Translations under genes and position numbers: made by a program
Assembly (NCBI RefSeq): GCF_000331025.1
Contig: NC_020055.1
Span: forward strand, 3,381,370-3,445,369
Source of the DNA: Maridesulfovibrio hydrothermalis AM13 = DSM 14728
GTDB lineage: Bacteria > Desulfobacterota > Desulfovibrionia > Desulfovibrionales > Desulfovibrionaceae
Reading direction: 5' to 3'
Length of the DNA: 64,000 nt
The notes under the pieces: generated by a model
What the model was told of the DNA's origin: nothing
The model's database searches: none
What the model saw: the letters and a program-made list of their open reading frames with translations, nothing else
Shown: positions 58,279-64,000 of the stretch, piece by piece
Numbering within the stretch: position 1 is the first letter of the stretch
Layout: the number at the start of each line of letters is the position of its first letter

Positions 58279-58878
58279 TTAAGCATCATGATCTGCCAAA
58301 TATTTGGCAATCATGGAATCGTATTCTGAAACAAGCGCAAAAGTTTCTGCAGCAAGGTCTTTTCTGAGAGCCAGAGAAACCTTACCGTCATTTTTTTTCA
58401 TATCTTCAAGAATCCGTGGATAATGTACCGGACTGGGGACAACCAGAACAGAATGAAAATTCTTAGCTGAAGCACGCAGCATAGTAGGACCACCGATATC
58501 AATCTGTTCGACAGCACTTCTAAGATCCTGCCCTTCGCTTACAGCCTTGGCAAAATTGTACAGGTTAACACAAACCATATCAATCGTCTTGATTCCATGT
58601 TCATCAAGAGTAGACAGGTGCTCGGGATTGTCCTTATCTGCAAGGATGCCACCATGCACAGAGGGGTGCAGAGTCTTAACACGGCCCCCCATAATTTCAG
58701 GAAATCCGGTAACATCACTTACAGATTTAACCTCAAGTCCAGCATCAAGAAGCATTTTTTTTGTGCCGCCGGTGCTGATAAGTTCAACACCGAATCCAAC
58801 CAACTCAGACGCAAATTCAGCAAGTCCGGACTTATCAGTAACACTGAGTATTCCGCGCTTGATAGACAACATATCCAT
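58279..58878 (-). CDS. IMP cyclohydrolase (stand-alone PurH N-domain)
   Basis: 199 residues, only the MGS-like cyclohydrolase part of PurH; the AICAR formyltransferase half is missing by design, as the stop is followed by a terminator. It closes FAICAR to IMP, the last purine step. RGILSVTDKSGLAEFASEL, ISTGGTKKML, VTGFPEIMGGRVKTLHPSVHGG and EQIDIGGPTMLRASAKN are diagnostic. The formyltransferase must be encoded elsewhere. An unusual nested inverted repeat lies upstream. Confidence 0.92.
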   Translation of the reverse strand: MDMLSIKRGILSVTDKSGLAEFASELVGFGVELISTGGTKKMLLDAGLEVKSVSDVTGFPEIMGGRVKTLHPSVHGGILADKDNPEHLSTLDEHGIKTIDMVCVNLYNFAKAVSEGQDLRSAVEQIDIGGPTMLRASAKNFHSVLVVPSPVHYPRILEDMKKNDGKVSLALRKDLAAETFALVSEYDSMIAKYLADHDA

Positions 58879-59048
58879 ATCACATCTCCCAAAATAGTTT
58901 TTTGTGGAGTTGTGCCGGAATTACGCAGCAAAGGCAAGCATCCGAGCCGCTCCATTTTCCCTGTAGCCGGCTCCCGTCCATGATTTTACACAATCAAGGA
59001 CGGGACCAACCGGGAGGGGAGTCGGCTTATGTGAAGGATTTAAATGAG
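58879..59048. promoter_or_regulatory. Structured leader-like region upstream of the IMP cyclohydrolase gene
   Basis: On the minus strand an outer stem GCCGACT/AGCCGGC (59020-59026 with 58966-58972) encloses a 7+5-bp stem CCCGTCC-TGATT (58973-59004 overall). A competing hairpin, GAGCCG with CGGCTC (58968-58973 with 58944-58949), uses the same bases. No T-run follows either. The exclusive pairing recalls a riboswitch or attenuator, but I recognise no known motif. Confidence 0.4.
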
Positions 59049-59603
59049 CTAAATCTGCTCAAGAAGCTCCTTGGCCGCTTCATTAGCGGGGTCCATTTCA
59101 AGGATAAGTTCGAGCTGCTGTACAGCTGCTTCCTTTTTATCCATGCAGACATAAAGGCCTGCAAGGGAATAACGGACTTCATGCTTCTCAGGATCATTTT
59201 CGAGAAACTTTTCAAGAAATGGAGCTGCTTCAGCAACCCTTCCAGCTTCGTGACCGATTCTGATAATTCCGAAAAGCGCAACCATATTGTTGACGTTGAT
59301 CTTGAGCGCATCAGAGAAATTTTGAAAGGCTTCGTCCTGCCTGGATGTTTCCATCTGAATAAGTCCCATCCCCGCATAACTCTTGTCAGTTACTTCAACG
59401 GAATGAGCCTTTTCGTAAAGAGACATGGCTGTGCTGTATTCCCCGCGCTGTACTGCAATGGTAGCAAGACCGATATAAGGATCGGGATGCACGCCGTTAG
59501 ATCCGGCAGCCTTCTTGTAGTAATCTTCAGCTTTATCCAGTTCGCCCATGAACAGATAACACTCACCGAGTTCCTTGTTAATTTCATAATCTAAATGACT
59601 CAT
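59049..59603 (-). CDS. TPR-repeat protein, function unknown
   Basis: 184 residues made mostly of tetratricopeptide repeats: units near ELGECYLFMGELDKAEDYYKKAA, GLATIAVQRGEYSTAMSLYEKA, GMGLIQMETSRQDEAFQNFSDAL, IGHEAGRVAEAAPFLEKFLENDP and LAGLYVCMDKKEAAVQQLELIL. No signal peptide, so cytoplasmic. Likely a scaffold, client unknown. It lies between the structured region and the flagellar operon, in opposite direction to the latter. Confidence 0.88.
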   Translation of the reverse strand: MSHLDYEINKELGECYLFMGELDKAEDYYKKAAGSNGVHPDPYIGLATIAVQRGEYSTAMSLYEKAHSVEVTDKSYAGMGLIQMETSRQDEAFQNFSDALKINVNNMVALFGIIRIGHEAGRVAEAAPFLEKFLENDPEKHEVRYSLAGLYVCMDKKEAAVQQLELILEMDPANEAAKELLEQI

Positions 59604-59917
59604 AATCCCTCCGAAAAGTTATTTACCGTTAATATCTGCAAACGGCATTTTTTTCGACCTTCATTGGCCTGCACAAAATAATGCAACCTATGTGCCAAAC
59701 CTGACAACAACCTTTTTCATACATTATATATAAGATGCAGATTAACCGCCTGTTTTTCGACACCGGAGTAGGTGCGCCCCACCAACACCTAATAAAATAC
59801 TATCAATACAAACAGTTACAAATCTGGAACGACTATTGCTAAGACATGAACACAAAGAATTAAATACAGTTTTCAAGGCCTGACAGCATAAGGAAATTTT
59901 TGCAGGAGGATAGATAG
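59604..59917. other. Divergent region between the TPR gene and flgB
   Basis: 314 bp with no gene. The right part carries the sigma-54 promoter of flgB at 59825-59840 and an AGGAGG ribosome site. No clear enhancer repeat is seen. Confidence 0.55.
59825..59840 (+). promoter_or_regulatory. Sigma-54 promoter of flgB-flgC-fliE
   Basis: TGGAAC (59825-59830), five bases and TTGCT (59836-59840): the invariant GG-N10-GC spacing is exact. The predicted start is near 59851, about 67 nt before flgB. It fits flagellar control by RpoN. Confidence 0.75.
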
Positions 59918-60328
59918 ATGAAAGGACTTTTCGGAAGCCATATTGATTTAACCAGTAAGGTGCTGGACCTACGACTTCAACGTCAGAATCTCGTCGCCTC
60001 CAATCTGGCTAACGTCAATACCCCCGGCTACAAGGCAAAAACTCTTGAGTTTGAAGGTGAACTTCAAAAAGCTCTTGGACTTGATGCCAAAGGCAAAATG
60101 ACCAAAACCAGCAAAATGCATATCCCGGCAAATTTTGACCCGCACAGCTTTAGCGGCAGAACTCTTTCCAGCTTTGAACCTAGAGTTGTACACGGGGAAG
60201 ATGCCGTAGACGTAGATAAAGAGATGGTCACAATGGCCAAAAACTCTCTTGCATACAACGCCCTGACTCAGGTCATCAGCAAAAATTTTCAGGGAATGAA
60301 AAGAATCATACAAAGTGGAGCTAGATAA
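59918..60328 (+). CDS. flgB: Flagellar basal-body rod protein FlgB
   Basis: 136 residues. The proximal rod protein signature NLVASNLANVNTPGYKAKTLEFE lies near residues 27-49, and DVDKEMVTMAKNSLAYNALTQVISKNFQGMK near the C-terminus. Secreted through the flagellar export apparatus, so no signal peptide. AGGAGG precedes the start. Its stop overlaps flgC by one base. Confidence 0.97.
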   Translation: MKGLFGSHIDLTSKVLDLRLQRQNLVASNLANVNTPGYKAKTLEFEGELQKALGLDAKGKMTKTSKMHIPANFDPHSFSGRTLSSFEPRVVHGEDAVDVDKEMVTMAKNSLAYNALTQVISKNFQGMKRIIQSGAR

Positions 60329-60768
60329 TGAACTTCATGACAGCACTTGATATCGGAGCATCAGGACTCAAGGCCCAGAGAGAATACCTGAACGTCGTGT
60401 CTATGAACATGGCAAACTCCAGAACAACACGCACTGCAGAAGGCGGCCCCTACCGTCGTAAAAGTGTTGCCATGGAGTCCACCCCTCTTCTCTCTCCCTT
60501 TGATTCAATAATGAATCAGGAAACAAATAAAAACCTTCGCGGCGTAACCGTTAGAGGCATTGTCTCTGACACCCGCCCTTTCAAAGAGGTTTTCGAACCA
60601 AATCATCCGGATGCGGATTCGAAAGGAATTGTCAGATACCCGGACATTAACGTTGTTGAAGAAATGGTAAACATGATCACCATCAGCAGATCATACGAAG
60701 CCAACGCACAGGCCGTAGACTCTGCCAAAAAAATGTTCAACCGCGCACTCAGAATAGGCATGAACTAA
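60328..60768 (+). CDS. flgC: Flagellar basal-body rod protein FlgC
   Basis: 146 residues. ALDIGASGLKAQREYLNVVSMNMANSRTTRT and the C-terminal PDINVVEEMVNMITISRSYEANAQAVDSAKKMFNRALRIG are typical. It is translationally coupled to flgB (TAATG). Confidence 0.97.
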   Translation: MNFMTALDIGASGLKAQREYLNVVSMNMANSRTTRTAEGGPYRRKSVAMESTPLLSPFDSIMNQETNKNLRGVTVRGIVSDTRPFKEVFEPNHPDADSKGIVRYPDINVVEEMVNMITISRSYEANAQAVDSAKKMFNRALRIGMN

Positions 60769-60828
60769 TAAGTTCAACCCGCGGCTGAGATTTAACAACA
60801 CAACGATCGCTGACAAAGGAGAAATAAA

Positions 60829-61155
60829 ATGGCTATCAGAAATGTAGCAATGCAGGCTTATACCGATGCTCTTCAAACTCAAAAACAGTTTGAAAAGAAA
60901 TTCGACAAAGCCATGGACATCAATAAGCCTGAGGTCAACTCTTTTTCTGAAACCCTCACCAACTCCATTAAAGGAGTTAATGACATGCAAAGTGAAAAGA
61001 AAGCTATGATCGAAGACTTTGCATCGGGTAAAAACCAAAACGTGCATGAACTGATGATATCACTTCAGAAAGCAAGTGTTGCCATGACCATGACCAGCAC
61101 CGTGCGTTCTAAAGTAATGCAAGCTTATCAGGAAGTTCTGAAAATGCCTTTCTAG
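60829..61155 (+). CDS. fliE: Flagellar hook-basal body complex protein FliE
   Basis: 108 residues joining the MS ring to the rod. SFSETLTNSIKGVNDMQSEKKAMIEDFASGKNQNVHELMISLQKASVAMTMTSTVRSKVMQAYQEVLKM is the conserved FliE body. AAGGAG lies before the ATG. It is 60 bp downstream of flgC. Confidence 0.97.
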   Translation: MAIRNVAMQAYTDALQTQKQFEKKFDKAMDINKPEVNSFSETLTNSIKGVNDMQSEKKAMIEDFASGKNQNVHELMISLQKASVAMTMTSTVRSKVMQAYQEVLKMPF

Positions 61156-61193
61156 CTGTAGAAGGTACACGTCTTAATATTTATTTCTCCCCA

Positions 61194-61223
61194 AGCGGAC
61201 AGAGGGAAAATCCCGCTGTCCGC
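61194..61223 (+). repeat. GC-rich hairpin after fliE
   Basis: GCGGACAG (about 61195-61202) pairs with CTGTCCGC, with an inner GGG-AAAAT-CCC. No T-run follows. It may be a transcript-end or stability structure for the flgB-flgC-fliE mRNA. Confidence 0.5.
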
Positions 61224-61308
61224 CAAAGTCATAAAACCCGCTTTTAATATGCTGCATATGAAAAACAAAAGTGAATATCGCCCAGCACAGTCAATGCGCC
61301 CGGCTTCA

Positions 61309-61333
61309 GTTGCAATATAATCAATATTGCAAC
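61309..61333. promoter_or_regulatory. Perfect inverted repeat, possible activator site for fliF
   Basis: GTTGCAATAT (61309-61318), a 5-bp spacer, then ATATTGCAAC (61324-61333). Centred about 145 bp upstream of the fliF -24 element, the distance at which sigma-54 enhancer sites usually lie. Confidence 0.55.
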
Positions 61334-61463
61334 GTCTTATGCGTTTTTTATCACAGCTTTCCTGACACAAGCAGAGACATTTTTTTGTCGTTTCCCCTCC
61401 AGCCCCTTCAAGTCGCCACGACTCAGCCTTTCAACCCACTGTATTTAATACCATTATCACACT

Positions 61464-61479
61464 TGGAACACTAATTGTA
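61464..61479 (+). promoter_or_regulatory. Sigma-54-like promoter of fliF
   Basis: TGGAAC (61464-61469), five bases and TTGTA (61475-61479). The -24 element is identical to that of flgB, but the -12 has GT in place of the usual GC. Predicted start near 61490, 22 nt before fliF. Confidence 0.5.
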
Positions 61480-61511
61480 GTCACTACTCCAAAATCGTCA
61501 GGAGTTTTAAT

Positions 61512-63116
61512 ATGCCTAATTTCATCGCTGATTATCTGAGTAAATTTCAAGGATTCTGGTCCGACCGCACAGTCTCGCAGAGAATTATGATCGGAGGACT
61601 GGCGTCCACTGTCGTTATCGCATTCATCTTCATGGTCTTCTGGCTTAACCAGACCGAATACAGAGTGCTCTACACCAAACTCTATACAGAAGATGCATCC
61701 CGCGTTGTATCCATCTTACAATCCACCAAGGAACCATATAAAATTCAGGACAACGGTTCCACAATTCTGGTTCCTGCCAACAGGGTTTACGACCTGCGCC
61801 TGAAGATCGCCGGTGAAGGAGCACTTCATGGTCAGGGAATAGGTTACGAGATTTTTGACACCGTACAGATCGGTCAGACAGACTTCATTCAGCGGATCAA
61901 TTATCAGCGCGCCCTGCAAGGCGAACTTGCAAGAACAATCAGCGAATTTCCACAGGTTGAAAGAGCCAGAATTCATCTGGTACTTCCAGCCAAGTCCCTT
62001 TTCATTGAAGAACAGGCTGAACCTTCAGCCTCTGTAGTCCTCAAACTCAAGGACGGCGAAAAACTATCAGATAAACAGATAAAAGGGGTGCTTAACCTTG
62101 TCGTCATGTCTGTAGAAGGTTTAAAGCCTCAGCACGTTACTGTAACAGACATGCGCGGTCAGGTTCTCTATCAGCCCGAAGAAGACGGCGGACTGGGACT
62201 TAACATCAGCAACAGCCAGCTCGAATACAAAGCAAGCCTCGAATCGAAGATCGAACAGCGTATTCAAAGACTTCTCATGCCTATCGTCGGCCCTGAAAAG
62301 GTTATCGCGAAGGTTAATGCTGATCTTGATTTCAGACAGCGCACCATTAAAACGGAAGCATATGACCCTGACGGTCAGGTAGCCAGATCTGAACAGACCA
62401 GTGAAGAAACCACCAAAGGAACAGCAAATGTTGACGGCGGCGTCCCTGAAGCAAACTTTCGCGGTGACGGTTTCACAGGAACAGCAACAACTCAGGACTC
62501 CTCCCGGGAGACTCGTACCACGAACTATGAGATCAATAAGGAAGAACAGCAGATCATAGTACCCGTTGGCGAACTGAAACGTTTAAGCGTAGCGGTTGTT
62601 GTAGACGGCACATCTATAAAAGATCCCGAAACCGGAGAAATGACCTACGTCCCCCGCTCTAAAGAAGAAATGCAGCGCATCCGGGAATTAGTCAGATCAG
62701 CCATCGGTTATGACGAAGTGCGCGGTGACTCTCTTGAAGTGTCTAATATGACCTTCGGCATGCACGACCTCTTTGGCGATGAAGGCCTCATGCGCACCAT
62801 GCTTGAATACGCACAAAGACTGGGTAAACCTTTCCTTAACGGCCTTTTAATCTTCCTCTTCCTGATTCTGGTTGTACGTCCGGTTGTCATGGCGCTGATC
62901 AAGCCCCGTGTCGCAGAAGACGAAATTGACGAAGTTGCAGGACTGCCGGAAGCAGGTGAAAGACTCTCTATTGATGAAAGTGACCTTGACGAAGAGGCTC
63001 TTGATACGGCACGTAGACTGGAGAACGCCAAGGCTCAAGCTCTGCAACTCTCAGAAAAGAATATGGATCAGGCAGTGCAGGTGCTAAAGAGCTGGCTGAA
63101 GCAGGAGGCAGCTTAA
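61512..63116 (+). CDS. fliF: Flagellar MS-ring protein FliF
   Basis: 534 residues. Transmembrane helices near 25-46 (MIGGLASTVVIAFIFMVFW) and near 440-462 (FLNGLLIFLFLILVVRPVVM) flank the ring-building domains: YRVLYTKLYTEDASRVVSILQ, the FQRINYQRALQGELARTI-like repeat FIQRINYQRALQGELARTIS and PSASVVLKLKDGEKLS. The C-terminal cytoplasmic tail binds FliG, encoded next. AGGAG precedes the ATG. Confidence 0.97.
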   Translation: MPNFIADYLSKFQGFWSDRTVSQRIMIGGLASTVVIAFIFMVFWLNQTEYRVLYTKLYTEDASRVVSILQSTKEPYKIQDNGSTILVPANRVYDLRLKIAGEGALHGQGIGYEIFDTVQIGQTDFIQRINYQRALQGELARTISEFPQVERARIHLVLPAKSLFIEEQAEPSASVVLKLKDGEKLSDKQIKGVLNLVVMSVEGLKPQHVTVTDMRGQVLYQPEEDGGLGLNISNSQLEYKASLESKIEQRIQRLLMPIVGPEKVIAKVNADLDFRQRTIKTEAYDPDGQVARSEQTSEETTKGTANVDGGVPEANFRGDGFTGTATTQDSSRETRTTNYEINKEEQQIIVPVGELKRLSVAVVVDGTSIKDPETGEMTYVPRSKEEMQRIRELVRSAIGYDEVRGDSLEVSNMTFGMHDLFGDEGLMRTMLEYAQRLGKPFLNGLLIFLFLILVVRPVVMALIKPRVAEDEIDEVAGLPEAGERLSIDESDLDEEALDTARRLENAKAQALQLSEKNMDQAVQVLKSWLKQEAA

Positions 63117-63117
63117 A

Positions 63118-64000
63118 TTGTCAACGCCGTTCACCGGTAATCAAAAAACAGCCATCGTACTTCTTGCCCTCGGGGACAAGTTTACGGCTGAATCCTTCAA
63201 GCGCATGAGCCGCAACGAAATTGCGGAAGTATCAAAAGCAATGCTTGAAATGGATTCCGTCCCCAAAGAGCAGGTTCTGGAAGTACTCAAAGAATTCAAT
63301 GAGTCTCTGGCATACGGTGCAGAACTTCTTATGGGCGGAGCTGAACAGGTCAAAAGACTGCTCAGTAAATCTCTTGACGAGGAAACCGCAAAATATATTC
63401 TGGATAAACTGGACCTCGAAAGCGGACCGGCTCCTTTTCAGGAACTCCAGAATGTCAGCCCGAAGATTCTTGCACAGATTCTACGGAACGAACATCCGCA
63501 GACTCTGGCACTGATTATCGGACACCTTCACCCCGACAAGGCTGCCGACCTTATCTCAAGCCTGCCGGGCGGCGTAAGAGCGGAAGTTCTTATGAGACTG
63601 GCTAAACTGGAAGCCGTTGCCGAAGAGATGCTCATGGAAGTTGACCGCGTACTGCAAAGTCAGCTCATCGCTATGGGAGGCAAGGAAGGCAAGAAAGTGG
63701 GCGGCGTGCCTGCTGTAGCAGAAATTTTAAACGCAGTAGACCGTTCAACAGAAGAAGAAGTTCTTTCAGAGATCGAGGAAGAATCCACACAGATGGCCGA
63801 AGAAATTCGAAACCTCATGTTCGTTTTCGAAGACATCAAAGGACTCGACGACCGGGCGATCCGGGAACTGCTCAAGGAAGTTTCCAACGAAGAGCTTACA
63901 ACTGCACTCAAAGGTGCATCCGACGATTTACAGGAGCTTTTCTTTAACAATATGTCCGAACGCGCATCTAATATGATCCGCGAAGATCTAGAAATTATGG
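63118..64000 (+). CDS. fliG: Flagellar motor switch protein FliG, partial (cut by right edge)
   Basis: Starts with TTG at 63118, one base after the fliF stop, 9 nt after AGGAGG. No ATG is near. 294 codons are seen of the usual 330-340. STPFTGNQKTAIVLLALGDKFTAESFKRM opens the N-domain that binds FliF, and ILRNEHPQTLALIIGHLHPDKAADLISSLP carries the EHPQ motif that contacts FliM. The C-terminal torque helix domain begins (NLMFVFEDIKGLDDRAIRELLKEV) and ends outside the window. Confidence 0.97.
   Translation, partial: MSTPFTGNQKTAIVLLALGDKFTAESFKRMSRNEIAEVSKAMLEMDSVPKEQVLEVLKEFNESLAYGAELLMGGAEQVKRLLSKSLDEETAKYILDKLDLESGPAPFQELQNVSPKILAQILRNEHPQTLALIIGHLHPDKAADLISSLPGGVRAEVLMRLAKLEAVAEEMLMEVDRVLQSQLIAMGGKEGKKVGGVPAVAEILNAVDRSTEEEVLSEIEEESTQMAEEIRNLMFVFEDIKGLDDRAIRELLKEVSNEELTTALKGASDDLQELFFNNMSERASNMIREDLEIM

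Larger units (their letters stand above)
61156..61511. other. fliE-fliF intergenic region with repeats and a sigma-54-like site
   Basis: 356 bp without a credible gene. It holds a GC-rich hairpin (61194-61223), a perfect inverted repeat (61309-61333) and a sigma-54-like promoter (61464-61479), so fliF probably starts a second transcript. Confidence 0.6.

Noticed and set aside
58944-59026. ZTP (pfl) riboswitch, considered because the next gene is a purine gene
   Set aside because: The conserved CGUGACUGGCG and CCGCCUGGGC segments are absent.

Overview
The window is a chromosomal segment of a sulfate-reducing deltaproteobacterium of the Desulfovibrio/Maridesulfovibrio type. This is an inference from gene content and protein style: futalosine menaquinone genes, hydrogenase maturation genes hypD/hypE, an IMP cyclohydrolase that stands alone, two CheV proteins, sigma-54-type flagellar promoters, and ribosomal proteins of the Desulfovibrio kind. 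By eye the base composition is moderate and even. I see no insertion sequence, prophage, CRISPR array or rRNA gene.

Layout. (1) 1-7119, minus strand: a sugar-phosphate cluster. A 43-residue peptide gene leads tkt, pgk, fba (Calvin-cycle-type class II aldolase), rpe and gap, followed by the start of a regulator-like gene cut by the left edge. (2) 7512-10544, plus strand: two DMT/EamA exporters, a DarP/YjgA-type ribosome biogenesis factor and a small CxxC protein. (3) 10802-15013: futalosine-pathway genes, mqnD divergent from mqnE, mqnC and mqnA, then a convergent LysR regulator (15087-15986).

(4) 16070-47346, minus strand: about 31 kb of translation and transcription genes, read from right to left: tRNA-Thr(TGT), tRNA-Tyr, tRNA-Gly, tRNA-Thr(GGT), tuf, rpmG, tRNA-Trp, secE, nusG, rplK, rplA, rplJ, rplL, rpoB, rpoC, rpsL, rpsG, fusA, the complete S10 and spc sets, secY, map, rpmJ, rpsM, rpsK, rpsD, rpoA, rplQ. 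The block is divided by internal signals: a tRNA promoter, an L10-leader-like RNA before rplJ, a TTGACA promoter before rpoB, a terminator between fusA and rpsJ, and a promoter plus leader before rpmJ. A strong terminator closes it after rplQ.

(5) 47665-58878: a tRNA-dihydrouridine synthase divergent from the tRNA genes, two CheV chemotaxis couplers, a ClC chloride channel with CBS domains, hypD-hypE, a single-domain response regulator, a small unknown protein, a cold-shock-like protein, HflX and a stand-alone IMP cyclohydrolase, then a TPR protein (59049-59603). (6) 59825-64000, plus strand: the start of a flagellar basal-body operon, flgB-flgC-fliE-fliF-fliG, with a good sigma-54 promoter before flgB, a variant one before fliF, and a perfect 10-bp inverted repeat upstream of the latter. 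fliG starts with TTG and is cut by the right edge.

Most of the window is ordinary core genome and no clear new system is evident. The items most worth following up are the small peptide heading the tkt operon, the regulator with a Rossmann-like N-terminus, the nested RNA-like structure upstream of the IMP cyclohydrolase gene, the palindrome upstream of fliF, the missing AUG start of hflX, and the ClC proton-glutamate replacement.
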